Assembly: GCF_004117835.1 (NCBI RefSeq)
Contig: NZ_SDSC01000002.1
Location: 248,001 to 312,000, forward strand
Reading direction: 5' to 3'
Length of the DNA stretch: 64,000 nucleotides
Source: Macrococcus sp. DPC7161
GTDB lineage: Bacteria > Bacillota > Bacilli > Staphylococcales > Staphylococcaceae
How positions within the stretch are numbered: position 1 is the first letter of the stretch; the number at the start of each line of letters is the position of its first letter. Made by a program: the position numbers and the translations under genes. The notes under the pieces were generated by a model that was given only the letters and a program-made list of their open reading frames with translations, made no database searches and was not told the DNA's origin. Of the stretch, positions 1 to 9,380 are shown one piece after another.

Positions 1-298
1 GACCATCTTTAAAGACGAATGTTGCATTTCTAGATTGGTAAACATTTGTTCTGACTTTTTTATAGCTGTATCCATTTTGACGCATTACATTTTTAAAAGT
101 TTTAAAGCTTGTATTAATGTTCACGTCATCGTAAGTAAAGTGATTGTACTTAATGGCTTGTCTAAAGTTACTATTTAATACTGTTGAATCATCCATATCC
201 CCATGATGCCAATAATAATAGCTGCCTGCTGCTTCAGTTGTCGTAGGTATTAAAAATACAGTGGCACTTAATAAAGCAATGATCCATTTTTTATTCAT
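1..298 (-). CDS. Secreted protein of unknown function (N-terminal part)
   Basis: Reading leftward from the ATG at 298, 99 codons stay open and run off the window edge, so the C-terminus is missing. A GGAGGAGAT ribosome binding site lies just upstream. The product opens with a typical signal peptide: two lysines, a hydrophobic stretch to about residue 19, then TTTEAAG with a likely signal peptidase I site near residue 24. There is no lipobox cysteine. The exported part is rich in Tyr, Asn and Lys (SYYYWHHGD near residue 26). I do not recognise a family. It is divergent from lctP and may share the intervening 360 bp as promoter region. Confidence 0.7.
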   Translation of the reverse strand, partial: MNKKWIIALLSATVFLIPTTTEAAGSYYYWHHGDMDDSTVLNSNFRQAIKYNHFTYDDVNINTSFKTFKNVMRQNGYSYKKVRTNVYQSRNATFVFKDG

Positions 299-447
299 AA
301 TATCTCCTCCAAGGTTTATTAAATTAATATTATCTTATTATTTCCCGATAAGGAATGTTTCAACCATTTATACGAGAAGTTTGTGAAAGTGGTTACATTT
401 CCATGTAAATTACTTGTAATATTTATTCGGTGTAATGAATATCACGA

Positions 448-461
448 TGAAAACGTATTCA
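448..461 (+). promoter_or_regulatory. Candidate cre (CcpA site) upstream of lctP promoter
   Basis: TGAAAACGTATTCA is close to the catabolite-responsive consensus TGNAANCGNWNNCA. It is embedded in a longer inverted repeat, AATGAATA (434-441) and TATTCATT (456-463). It sits about 35 bp upstream of the -35 box, a position used by CcpA for activation rather than repression. Binding is inferred. Confidence 0.5.
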
Positions 462-469
462 TTATATTT

Positions 470-487
470 TTGTGAAAAAAATCACAA
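470..487 (+). promoter_or_regulatory. Rex operator candidate 1
   Basis: The 18-mer TTGTGAAAAAAATCACAA differs at one position from the Rex (NADH/NAD+ sensor) consensus TTGTGAAWWWWTTCACAA. It ends 7 bp before the -35 box of the lctP promoter. Rex control of lactate dehydrogenase and lactate permease is known in staphylococci, so location and sequence agree. Confidence 0.7.
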
Positions 488-494
488 AAATGTG

Positions 495-523
495 TTGAAA
501 TGTTGTTGTATTCATAGTATTAT
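495..523 (+). promoter_or_regulatory. lctP promoter
   Basis: TTGAAA (495-500), a 17-bp spacer and TATTAT (518-523) form a good sigma-A promoter. Transcription would start near 530, leaving a leader of about 130 nt before lctP. Within the 299-658 intergenic stretch I also see a cre-like site, two Rex-like sites and a lone TTCACAA half-site at 633-639. The part nearest 299 should hold the promoter of the leftward secreted-protein gene, but I cannot place it. Confidence 0.6.
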
Positions 524-527
524 TTGT

Positions 528-545
528 TTGTGAAACAAATAACAA
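528..545 (+). promoter_or_regulatory. Rex operator candidate 2
   Basis: TTGTGAAACAAATAACAA has an intact left half-site (TTGTGAA) and a right half with two mismatches to TTCACAA. It covers the expected transcription start of lctP, where a bound repressor would block RNA polymerase. It is weaker than the site at 470-487. Confidence 0.5.
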
Positions 546-658
546 ATAAATGTGAAAAGGATATTATATTTATTAAATAAATAATTATACACTTTTTATT
601 ACTTTTATTCATTTAATAAATCTAATAAAATTTTCACAAAGAGATAGGAGAAAAAATT

Positions 659-2257
659 ATGTTTGTCAGTTCGTTTGATCCGTTCCACAATTTAGCTTTA
701 TCTTCAATTGTGGCAGCAGTACCAATTATTTTGTTTTTATTATGTTTAACAGTTTTTAAAATGAAAGGGATTCATGCAGCACTTGTAACATTAGTGGTAA
801 CGATTGTAGTAAGTATACTTGTGTTTAAATTACCAGTAGGTATCGCTTCAGCAGGTATTGCTGAAGGTGTTGTTCAAGGGATTTTCCCAATCGGTTACAT
901 TATTATTATGGCTGTTTGGTTATATAAAGTATCTGTTGAGAGCGGTAAATTCCAAGTCATTCAAGATTCAATCGCAGGTATTTCTCGTGACCAACGTATT
1001 CAATTATTATTAATCGGTTTTAGTTTTAACGCATTCTTAGAAGGTGCAGCTGGATTCGGTGTACCGATTGCGATTTGTGCAGTGTTATTAGTGCAATTAG
1101 GATTCAAACCTTTACAAGCTGCAATGTTCTGTTTAATTGCAAATGGTGCATCAGGTGCATTTGGAGCGATTGGTATTCCAGTAGGAATCATCAATACATT
1201 AGGTTTAAAAGGTGGCTTAACAGCTGCTGAAGTATCTGCATTTACTGCATATACTTTACCAATCATCAACTTTACAATTCCGTTTTTATTAATCTTTATT
1301 TTAAATGGTTTAAAAGGTATCAAAGAAGTATTACCAGCAATTTTAGTAACATCATCAGTTTATACATTTGTTCAAATTTTCATTACAGTATTTATGGGAC
1401 CTGAACTTGCAGATATTATCCCATCATTACTTGCAATGGGTGCTTTAGCAGTATTCTGTATGAAATGGCAACCTAAAAACATCTACCGTGTAGATGAAAG
1501 TGATACATCAGTAACAGCAAGACATTCTGTAAAAACAATTGCAGCAGCATGGTCACCATTCTATTTCTTAACAGGTTTAGTGTTGGTTTGGAGCTTACCA
1601 TCATTTAAAGCATTATTCTTACCAACAGGTGCTTTAAGTAAAGCGGTTATTTTATATCAAATTCCTGGAACATTTAATGAAGCATTACAAAAAGGTATTG
1701 CTATCAAGTTAGACTTAATTGGAGCAACAGGAACAGCGATTTTATTAGCAGTATTATTAACAGTAGCAACAAGCCCAAAAATTAATTTGGGTGCAGCATT
1801 TGGTTTATTAGGAAAAACGATTAAAGAATTATGGATTCCAGTAGCAACAATTTGCTTTATCTTAGCGATTGCAAAATTAACAACTTACGGTGGTTTAACA
1901 GCAGCAATGGGTCAAGCAGTTGCTAAAACAGGCGGTATCTTCCCATTATTATCACCTATCTTAGGTTGGATCGGTGTATTCATGACTGGATCAGTAGTAA
2001 ATAACAATACATTATTTGCACCAATTCAAGTAACAGCAGGTCATACAATTGGAACATCACCAGCATTATTAGTATCAGCAAATACAGCAGGTGGGGTTAT
2101 GGCGAAATTAATTTCTCCACAATCAATCGCAATCGCAACAGCATCTGTTGGTGAAGTTGGTAGAGAATCTGAATTATTAAAAATGACTTTAAAATATAGC
2201 ATCTCACTTGTAGCATTCGTTTGTATTTGGACATTTATTTTAAGTTTAGTGTTATAA
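659..2257 (+). CDS. lctP: L-lactate permease (LctP family)
   Basis: A 532-residue polytopic membrane protein of the LctP family, which moves lactate (and often glycolate) with protons across the cytoplasmic membrane. The whole length is hydrophobic with about 12-14 predicted membrane segments. Conserved Gly/Ala-rich stretches include GAAGFGVP near residue 128 and SVVNNNTLFAP near 440. The ATG follows GATAGGAG at a normal distance. ldh starts 106 bp downstream with no terminator that I can see between them, so the two are probably cotranscribed from the Rex-type promoter. The pairing suggests export of fermentative lactate; uptake is equally possible, and lutABC in this window could consume imported lactate. 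Confidence 0.93.
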   Translation: MFVSSFDPFHNLALSSIVAAVPIILFLLCLTVFKMKGIHAALVTLVVTIVVSILVFKLPVGIASAGIAEGVVQGIFPIGYIIIMAVWLYKVSVESGKFQVIQDSIAGISRDQRIQLLLIGFSFNAFLEGAAGFGVPIAICAVLLVQLGFKPLQAAMFCLIANGASGAFGAIGIPVGIINTLGLKGGLTAAEVSAFTAYTLPIINFTIPFLLIFILNGLKGIKEVLPAILVTSSVYTFVQIFITVFMGPELADIIPSLLAMGALAVFCMKWQPKNIYRVDESDTSVTARHSVKTIAAAWSPFYFLTGLVLVWSLPSFKALFLPTGALSKAVILYQIPGTFNEALQKGIAIKLDLIGATGTAILLAVLLTVATSPKINLGAAFGLLGKTIKELWIPVATICFILAIAKLTTYGGLTAAMGQAVAKTGGIFPLLSPILGWIGVFMTGSVVNNNTLFAPIQVTAGHTIGTSPALLVSANTAGGVMAKLISPQSIAIATASVGEVGRESELLKMTLKYSISLVAFVCIWTFILSLVL

Positions 2258-2339
2258 GCAGATCGTAATAAACATCGAATTATTTGTAATCAATAACAAG
2301 GTATGTTATCAATAAATTGAAAAATTTCATTAAAAATGA

Positions 2340-3311
<972 letters not shown>

Positions 3312-3370
3312 TATAAACAGATAACATGAAATCGAATGTTATCCATGGTAAACTAATATCAAAATTACAA

Positions 3371-3398
3371 AAAGACACTACGCGTTAGTGTCTTTTTT
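3371..3398 (+). terminator. Terminator after ldh
   Basis: A perfect 10-bp stem, AAAGACACTA paired with TAGTGTCTTT, with loop CGCGT and a T-rich tail. It sits just before the yitT-type gene, whose ribosome binding site begins only about 7 bp later. Confidence 0.85.
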
Positions 3399-3417
3399 GT
3401 TCGTGAGGAGGTTAATT

Positions 3418-4260
3418 ATGAAGAAATTAAACATTACTTGGTCAACGATACTCATCGTAATACTTGGGTCACTTGTATTTTCAATCGGTGTTAATACATT
3501 TATCATTCCAGCGAACCTTGGTGAAGGTGGCGTTACGGGTATGAGTTTGATATTCTTATATGCTTTCGGCTGGTCACCTGCCGTTACGACATTTGTCATG
3601 AATATTGTGTTATTAGGTTTAGGTTATAAATTTTTATCTAAACGTTCAATGTTTCTAACAATCATAGCAATCATTGCGTTGTCGGTATTCTTAAAGCTTA
3701 CAGAACCGATGCACTTACACCTAGATAATGTACTCGTAAGTACAGTGTTTGGCGGATTTACAGTAGGTATCGGTATTGGGATGATTGTACTTGTTGGTGG
3801 CACAACAGCAGGATCAACAATATTAGCAAGAATTGCACATAAATATTTAGATGTGAACACATCATATGCACTTTTATTCTTTGACTTAATCGTTGTGGCA
3901 ATATCATTAACTGTTATGCCAATTGAACGTGCATTATTGACAGTGCTAAGTCTGTACGTGGGCACAAAAGCGATGGATGCCATTATAGAAGGATTGAATC
4001 CTAAAAAGGCGATTACAATCATTTCACAAAATCCAATGCCAATCGCTAAAATGTTGGATGAAGAAATCGGTCGAGGCGTAACAATATTAGATGGACATGG
4101 TTACTTTACAAAAAGAAAAACAGAAGTATTGTACTGTGTCATTAATAAAACACAGCTTACAAAAGCGAAGCGTAAAATTCATCATATCGATAAAGATGCC
4201 TTTGTTGTTGTCCATGACGTAAGAGACGTATTAGGACACGGCTTTATGGTAGATCATTAA
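3418..4260 (+). CDS. YitT family membrane protein (DUF161/DUF2179)
   Basis: A 280-residue protein with five or six membrane segments in the first ~200 residues (YitT/DUF161) and a cytoplasmic C-terminal DUF2179 domain (about residues 220-275, including GRGVTILDGHGYF). The family is widespread in Firmicutes and its transport role is undefined. The ATG at 3418 is preferred to an upstream in-frame GTG because GAGGAGG lies immediately before it and the longer form would overlap the ldh terminator. No separate promoter is visible between that terminator and the start, so expression may depend on read-through from ldh. Confidence 0.88.
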   Translation: MKKLNITWSTILIVILGSLVFSIGVNTFIIPANLGEGGVTGMSLIFLYAFGWSPAVTTFVMNIVLLGLGYKFLSKRSMFLTIIAIIALSVFLKLTEPMHLHLDNVLVSTVFGGFTVGIGIGMIVLVGGTTAGSTILARIAHKYLDVNTSYALLFFDLIVVAISLTVMPIERALLTVLSLYVGTKAMDAIIEGLNPKKAITIISQNPMPIAKMLDEEIGRGVTILDGHGYFTKRKTEVLYCVINKTQLTKAKRKIHHIDKDAFVVVHDVRDVLGHGFMVDH

Positions 4261-4261
4261 A

Positions 4262-4290
4262 ATAAGGCGGGGACTTAGTCCTCGCCTTAT
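4262..4290. terminator. Terminator between convergent genes
   Basis: ATAAGGCGGGGAC and GTCCTCGCCTTAT pair over 13 positions with one G-T wobble and a TTA loop. A short T-rich tail follows on the plus strand. It lies between the end of the YitT gene and the end of the leftward reductase gene and could serve both. Confidence 0.75.
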
Positions 4291-4328
4291 CTTTGTTATA
4301 AATGTAATTGTTACAAACTACCTTTCTT

Positions 4329-5351
4329 CTACACAAACTTCTTAATGATCTCTTTATTTTTCGTTTTGAATATTTCATTATGACTCGACACAATACCTCT
4401 ATTTGAAGCCGTTGGGTCAATATATGTTTTGATGTTGTTGGCTGCGTTACATGCGTCGTGGAAGCATCCAGCGATTAAATGTATTTTTGTGTCATGCATG
4501 AGAATATCGCCGATTGCATAAATACCCGGGACATTTGTTGAGCTATCTGCTTGTCCTTTGATGTAGAAATCATGTACACGCTCAAACTGTACTTCACTTT
4601 GGTTTAATAGTTCTGTATCCATATGGAATCCGTGATTGATAATAACATCATCTACTTCAAGATTTGTTATTGAGAAATTTTCTGTATTTTCGATATCCAC
4701 TGAAGTAATCGTATCTGCGTCTGCTTGTAATGATTTGATTTGTTGGTTCATTAATTTAACAACGCCTTGTTCATCAAGTTTTCTGATCATTTCTTCATGC
4801 CCTTTAAAGTCCGCTTTACGACATAAGATGTGTACACTTTTCGCAAATGGTGCAATTTCATGTGCCCAGTCTACTGCCGCATTCCCACCTCCTGAAATTA
4901 AAACACGTTTATCTTTAAAACGTTTAATCGATGGCACAACGTAATGTAAATTTGTAATTTCAAATCTTTCTGCACCTTCTATTTCGAGTTTTTTCGGTTT
5001 TGTAATGCCTGATCCTACAGCAACGATAATGGCTTTTGAATGATATGCATTATGTTCTGTTTCTACGACGAAGTGTCTTTCTTCTATTTTCTTAATGTTA
5101 ATGACTTTTTCATTTAAATGTAATTCGGGATTAAATGTTGTGCCTTGTTGTATTAAATCTTGCATAATCAGTGCAGCGGGTTTTGGTGTGATGCCGCCAA
5201 TATCCCAAACGATTTTCTCGGGAAATAAATTCAGTTTGCCACCTAATGTGTCATGTTGTTCTATAATACGTACTTTCATTCCTCGAAGTCCTGCGTAAAA
5301 AGCTGCATAAAGTCCTGATGGTCCGCCACCGATAATTGTGATGTCTAACAT
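4329..5351 (-). CDS. Ferredoxin--NADP reductase-like flavoprotein (YumC/IruO type)
   Basis: A 340-residue FAD/NADPH oxidoreductase related to thioredoxin reductase. The FAD loop GGGPSG is at residues 8-13 and a second nucleotide loop, SGGGNAAVD, is near 153-161. The CxxC redox pair of thioredoxin reductase is absent, which places it with the YumC-type ferredoxin/flavodoxin reductases. In S. aureus, IruO of this class is an iron-repressed reductase that supplies electrons for haem degradation and ferric siderophore reduction. The gene is divergent from fhuCBG. Its inferred promoter (-10 at 5386-5391, -35 TTATCA at 5410-5415 on the minus strand) overlaps a perfect Fur box, so an IruO-like role in iron release is plausible. 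Reductase class is secure; physiological role is inference. Confidence 0.85.
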   Translation of the reverse strand: MLDITIIGGGPSGLYAAFYAGLRGMKVRIIEQHDTLGGKLNLFPEKIVWDIGGITPKPAALIMQDLIQQGTTFNPELHLNEKVINIKKIEERHFVVETEHNAYHSKAIIVAVGSGITKPKKLEIEGAERFEITNLHYVVPSIKRFKDKRVLISGGGNAAVDWAHEIAPFAKSVHILCRKADFKGHEEMIRKLDEQGVVKLMNQQIKSLQADADTITSVDIENTENFSITNLEVDDVIINHGFHMDTELLNQSEVQFERVHDFYIKGQADSSTNVPGIYAIGDILMHDTKIHLIAGCFHDACNAANNIKTYIDPTASNRGIVSSHNEIFKTKNKEIIKKFV

Positions 5352-5385
5352 AATAAACGCCTCTCTGTACCTTGATTTACCATCT

Positions 5386-5415
5386 ATTATACTATAAAAT
5401 GAGTTAAGTTGATAA
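5386..5415 (-). promoter_or_regulatory. Promoter of the leftward reductase gene
   Basis: On the minus strand, TTATCA (5415-5410), an 18-bp spacer and TATAAT (5391-5386) give a plausible sigma-A promoter. The -35 element lies inside the Fur box, so Fur bound there would block this promoter. Confidence 0.55.
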
Positions 5416-5425
5416 TCATTATCAA
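5409..5425. promoter_or_regulatory. Fur box between reductase gene and fhuCBG
   Basis: TTGATAATCATTATCAA is a perfect inverted repeat containing the 7-1-7 Fur core TGATAATNATTATCA. It lies between the divergent reductase gene and fhuC, 38 bp before the fhuC start, and could repress both under iron-replete conditions. Confidence 0.88.
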
Positions 5426-5462
5426 TTGTAAGCTTTATAAATGCCTGAAAGGTGATGACAAA

Positions 5463-6266
5463 TTGTCTAGATTAATTGCAAAAGATATTACCATTAACTA
5501 TGGTGATCGAGATATTATACAAAACTTAACGGTTGAAATTCCAGATGGAAAAGTAACTTCGATTATTGGACCAAACGGTTGTGGGAAATCCACTTTATTA
5601 AAGGCGCTTTCTCGTATTTTAAATGTGAAGCATGGCGAAGTTGTATTAGATGGAAAAAATATTCATACTCAAGCAACAAAAGAAGTGGCTAAAAAGGTAG
5701 CAATTTTACCTCAATCTCCAGAAGTTGCTGATGGTTTAACGGCTGAAGAGCTGGTGAGTTATGGACGTTTCCCTTATCAAAAAGGTTTTGGTCGACTTTC
5801 TAAAGAAGACCATCAAGAAATCGAGTGGGCACTTCGTGTAACGGGTACTTACGAATTTAAAGAAAAAGCTGTAAATGATTTAAGTGGTGGTCAACGTCAG
5901 CGTGTGTGGATTGCGATGGCACTTGCGCAAAAGACAGATATTATTTTCTTAGATGAGCCGACGACGTATTTAGATATTTCACATCAGTTGGAAATATTAG
6001 AACTTGTTCAAACACTCAATCGTGAGCAAGGTTGTACAATCATTATGGTATTACATGACATTAACCAAGCAGTAAGATTTTCAGATCATTTGATTACGAT
6101 GAAAAAGGGTGTCATTGTGAAACAAGGTAAGACTGAAGAAGTGTTAACAAATGATGTATTGGAAGAAGTATTTAATATTGATGCAGAATTGAGTGTTGAT
6201 CCAAGAACGAATAAACCGATGTTGGTGACATATAATTTATTATGCCGTCATTACACTAGGATTTAA
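5463..6266 (+). CDS. fhuC: Ferric siderophore ABC transporter ATPase FhuC
   Basis: A 267-residue ABC ATPase that energises ferric hydroxamate siderophore import. Walker A is GPNGCGKST (residues 36-44), the signature is LSGGQRQR, Walker B is IIFLDEPTTYLD and the switch histidine is in MVLHDIN. The sequence reads as an S. aureus FhuC orthologue over its full length. I take the TTG at 5463, preceded by AAAGGTGATG; an upstream in-frame TTG at 5409 would start translation inside the Fur box and has no ribosome binding site. It is followed after 1 bp by fhuB. No binding protein (FhuD) is encoded here, as in S. aureus, where FhuC also serves other siderophore permeases. Confidence 0.92.
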   Translation: MSRLIAKDITINYGDRDIIQNLTVEIPDGKVTSIIGPNGCGKSTLLKALSRILNVKHGEVVLDGKNIHTQATKEVAKKVAILPQSPEVADGLTAEELVSYGRFPYQKGFGRLSKEDHQEIEWALRVTGTYEFKEKAVNDLSGGQRQRVWIAMALAQKTDIIFLDEPTTYLDISHQLEILELVQTLNREQGCTIIMVLHDINQAVRFSDHLITMKKGVIVKQGKTEEVLTNDVLEEVFNIDAELSVDPRTNKPMLVTYNLLCRHYTRI

Positions 6267-6267
6267 G

Positions 6268-7266
6268 ATGATGAAAACAATACAAACAAAATTTTATTAT
6301 CCAATATTATTGATAAGTATCGTACTTTTAATTGTTCTAACAATGGCGGCATTTATGTTTGGTGCAGATCAATACCAATTTAAAGATGTATATCAAGCTT
6401 TGTTTGATTATCAAAATACACAGGTGCAAAATGTACTCCGAGACATCCGTATGCCACGTGTTATTGCTGCTTTACTAGTAGGAATGGCGCTATCTTGTAG
6501 TGGTGCAGTGATGCAAGGTGTGACAAAGAACCCATTAGCCGATCCAGCATTGATTGGGATTAATGCTGGTGCAATGTTCGCAATCAGTGTTTTATTTGGT
6601 GTGATGCCGGATACATCATTTATTTCTGTATTGCTCGTCGGTTTTTTAGGTGCCTTAGTCGGTGGAACAATTGTATTGATGTTAGGTATGAGTCAACGTG
6701 GAGGTTTTAATACGATACGTATCATCTTGGCAGGTGCAGCTGTGAGTGCATTGTTAACCGCTTTAAGCCAAGGTGTCAGTTTGTTCTTTAAGACCAATCA
6801 AGTGAGTAATTTATGGACAAGTGGTGGTGTCAAAGGTGTGACATGGTCACAAATTATGATGAGTGCACCATTAATTATTGTAGTATTAATTGTTTTAATG
6901 TTCTTAAGTCATCGATTAACTGTAATGAGTTTAGGAGAGGAATTAGCGCAAGGACTTGGTGTAAATACATCAAATATGCGCTTATTATTTTCGTTATTAA
7001 CAATGTTATTAGCGGGTACAGCAGTTGCGATAGCGGGTAACTTAGCATTTGTAGGGCTCATTGTACCGCATATTGCGCGCTATTTAGCAGGAACGGATTA
7101 TAAACGTGTACTACCTTTAACACTTGTATTAGGTGGTCTATTTATCGTGATGTCAGATATGATTGCAAGACTGATGAATGATATTACCATTAATGCGGTT
7201 GTTTCTGTAATCGGTGTACCATTTTTTATTTATTTGGTGAGAAAGGATGGCAAGATTCATGAATAA
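6268..7266 (+). CDS. fhuB: Ferric siderophore permease FhuB
   Basis: A 332-residue FecCD/BtuC-family permease with about nine or ten membrane segments, including the conserved ITKNPLADP-type loop (VTKNPLADPALIGINAGA near residues 87-104) and the ATPase-contacting region near GLIVPHIAR. With FhuG it forms the membrane channel for Fe(III)-hydroxamate uptake driven by FhuC. The start is 1 bp after fhuC, and the last 8 bp overlap fhuG, which indicates translational coupling. Iron control from the upstream Fur box is inferred for the whole operon. Confidence 0.92.
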   Translation: MMKTIQTKFYYPILLISIVLLIVLTMAAFMFGADQYQFKDVYQALFDYQNTQVQNVLRDIRMPRVIAALLVGMALSCSGAVMQGVTKNPLADPALIGINAGAMFAISVLFGVMPDTSFISVLLVGFLGALVGGTIVLMLGMSQRGGFNTIRIILAGAAVSALLTALSQGVSLFFKTNQVSNLWTSGGVKGVTWSQIMMSAPLIIVVLIVLMFLSHRLTVMSLGEELAQGLGVNTSNMRLLFSLLTMLLAGTAVAIAGNLAFVGLIVPHIARYLAGTDYKRVLPLTLVLGGLFIVMSDMIARLMNDITINAVVSVIGVPFFIYLVRKDGKIHE

Positions 7267-8251
7267 AAAGCAGACCATTCTAATCATCTCTCTTGCAATG
7301 ATGTTACTTGTCGTCATGAGTTTTAGTATGACGATTGGTGAATTTAAAATGTCGCCACTTGCTTTTTTCAAGACGTTATTTGGTTTTGGAGATAACATGC
7401 AAACAATGATTTTATATGAATTTCGCATGCCAAAGATGCTAGTAACTATCCTTTGTGGTGCTGCATTAAGTTTGGCAGGTGCGATATTACAAAGTATTAC
7501 TAAAAATCCATTAGCCGATCCTGGTATCGTAGGGATTAATGCGGGTTCAGGTTTATTTGTAGTGTTGTTATTATTATTCATTCCAGCTGATAGCAATACG
7601 TTTATTTATATATTACCGATGGCCAGTTTGTTAGGTGGTTTCATTACAGCACTATTTGTCTTCTTTTTGAGTTATAAACATGGTGAAATCAATCCAGTAC
7701 GTATGATTTTGATTGGTGTTGGATTATCAACAGCATTTTCTGGATTAATGTTGATGATTACAACAACATTTAGAAAAGAGCAAGTCGCGTTCATTTCTGA
7801 ATGGTTAGCAGGTAGTATTTGGGGTGATACATGGCCGTTTGTCATCGTTATCTCGATTTGTATGCTGATTGTGCTACCGCTTGTATTTTATAAGGCAACT
7901 ATTTTAAATATATTAAATACACACGAACATGTTTCTACTGGCATTGGTGTCCATGTGGCAAAAGAGCGATTAATCTTATTAATACTATCAGTATTTTTAA
8001 GTGCAAGTGCAGTAAGTATTTGTGGTGCCATTGGATTTATAGGATTATTGGCACCTCATATCGCAAAAGGACTTGTTGGTCCGAAACATCAAACATATCT
8101 ACCCATTTCATTATTGCTAGGTAGCATATTGCTAAGCCTGTCTGAAGTATTAGGCCGTGTTGTATTACAACCCAATGGAATACCAGCTGGGATTATTGTG
8201 AGCATTATTGGTGCGCCGTATTTTCTGTATTTGATGAAAAAAGCCGTATAA
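7259..8251 (+). CDS. fhuG: Ferric siderophore permease FhuG
   Basis: A 330-residue FecCD-family permease, the partner of FhuB, with the paralogous loop SITKNPLADPGIVGINAG near residues 81-98 and GFIGLLAPHIAKG near the C-terminus. I place the start at the ATG at 7259, eight bases behind AAAGGATGG and overlapping the fhuB stop. The upstream in-frame ATG at 7247 would abut that ribosome binding site with no spacing. This is the last gene of the fhuCBG unit; an 81-bp gap without a clear terminator separates it from the next gene. Confidence 0.9.
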   Translation: MNKKQTILIISLAMMLLVVMSFSMTIGEFKMSPLAFFKTLFGFGDNMQTMILYEFRMPKMLVTILCGAALSLAGAILQSITKNPLADPGIVGINAGSGLFVVLLLLFIPADSNTFIYILPMASLLGGFITALFVFFLSYKHGEINPVRMILIGVGLSTAFSGLMLMITTTFRKEQVAFISEWLAGSIWGDTWPFVIVISICMLIVLPLVFYKATILNILNTHEHVSTGIGVHVAKERLILLILSVFLSASAVSICGAIGFIGLLAPHIAKGLVGPKHQTYLPISLLLGSILLSLSEVLGRVVLQPNGIPAGIIVSIIGAPYFLYLMKKAV

Positions 8252-8332
8252 ATTGGATATTCATGTCTAAAGTGATAGAAAGTCGGGAATAAGAAAATTA
8301 AGAAATGATTTGTTTAAAGGACAGGTGAGGTT

Positions 8333-9379
8333 ATGAAACATCCATTGATTAAAGCATATGAAGCATTCATCAGAAATCGTTCTATGGATAAAATTGGATT
8401 TATCGGACAACCTGATGCAGGTAAAAGCTCGTTAATCAATGCTTTATGCCAACATCGCCAAGCGCATACTTCGGTGCAAACGGATGCCACTTTAGAAACA
8501 AAAGCATATTCATTTAATAATTATGGCTGTATTGTTGATTTTCCTGGTGTAGGAACTGATATTTTTAACTTAAAGACATATAAAAAGTTGATTCAACAAA
8601 GTGATATTGATGAATATTTTTATATCTTTTCAACAAAGATTAGTGCTGTTGATTTAGAAATCATCAAATTTCTTAGTAAAAAAAATAAGAAATTGACGTT
8701 CATATTTAATAAAACCGATACATTAATGGATGTATTTCATCAAGATACGATAGAGACATTAAAGCGTGATAAAAATACAGAGTTAAAGTCGCTTATTAAA
8801 TCTTTCGTAAAATCACCGTCTACATATATATTTACGAGTGTTAAAACAGGTGAAGGTATTCAAGTACTTCGTGAAGTCATTAAAGACGTGTTTAAAGCGC
8901 AAGAAGCAGATTATTTAGAAAAATATCATAGTGAAGCAATGTTAGAAAGTTATTTAAATTATAAAACCAATAGCTTATTTACCAAATTATTCACACCAAG
9001 TTTTAAAAATATTATTTTAAAGAATCAATACGTTGCAATTGAACGCACCATATTAAATCATTTTAAGTTACAAGAAGATGATATATTGAAATACCGTAAA
9101 GATTGGCCAAGTATTGAATCCTATATAGAGATTTATAATAATGAGAAAGAAAAACAAAAATCAAAAACAAGTACGATAAATCAGTTGAAAGAGATGACGA
9201 AAATTGTTCAAATCGTACGTACTGCATTTAAAATGAAAAGTATTAACCCTGTAATGATGGCGGCAAGTTCATTAATTGAAGCGGGTGTGTCTAATGCATT
9301 TCCGATATTTCAAGGGATTACCAAATACATTAGTGAAGTAAAGGCCATTACAAGATTGGTTATTACTACGAAAGAATAA
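8333..9379 (+). CDS. P-loop GTPase of unknown role
   Basis: A 348-residue protein with the GTPase motifs in order: G1 GQPDAGKSS (residues 25-33), a Thr-rich switch I region (about 46-55), G3 DFPGVG (69-74) and G4 NKTD (126-129). The C-terminal half is charged and helical (about 200-290, with a lysine-rich NEKEKQKSK segment) and ends in a weakly hydrophobic Met/Ala-rich stretch (residues 304-325) that could touch membrane. The plan resembles IRG-, EngB/Era- or dynamin-like GTPases, but no named family fits. The start follows GGTGAGG. It lies in its own unit between fhuCBG and the sugar operon and has a strong terminator. Codon use is unremarkable. Confidence 0.75.
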   Translation: MKHPLIKAYEAFIRNRSMDKIGFIGQPDAGKSSLINALCQHRQAHTSVQTDATLETKAYSFNNYGCIVDFPGVGTDIFNLKTYKKLIQQSDIDEYFYIFSTKISAVDLEIIKFLSKKNKKLTFIFNKTDTLMDVFHQDTIETLKRDKNTELKSLIKSFVKSPSTYIFTSVKTGEGIQVLREVIKDVFKAQEADYLEKYHSEAMLESYLNYKTNSLFTKLFTPSFKNIILKNQYVAIERTILNHFKLQEDDILKYRKDWPSIESYIEIYNNEKEKQKSKTSTINQLKEMTKIVQIVRTAFKMKSINPVMMAASSLIEAGVSNAFPIFQGITKYISEVKAITRLVITTKE

Positions 9380-9380
9380 G

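Noticed and set aside
5409-5462. Upstream TTG start for fhuC
   Set aside because: It would begin inside the Fur box with no ribosome binding site, and the added 18 residues are not found in FhuC proteins.
5463-8251. Incomplete siderophore operon because no fhuD is present
   Set aside because: FhuD is also encoded away from fhuCBG in S. aureus, so the absence is normal.
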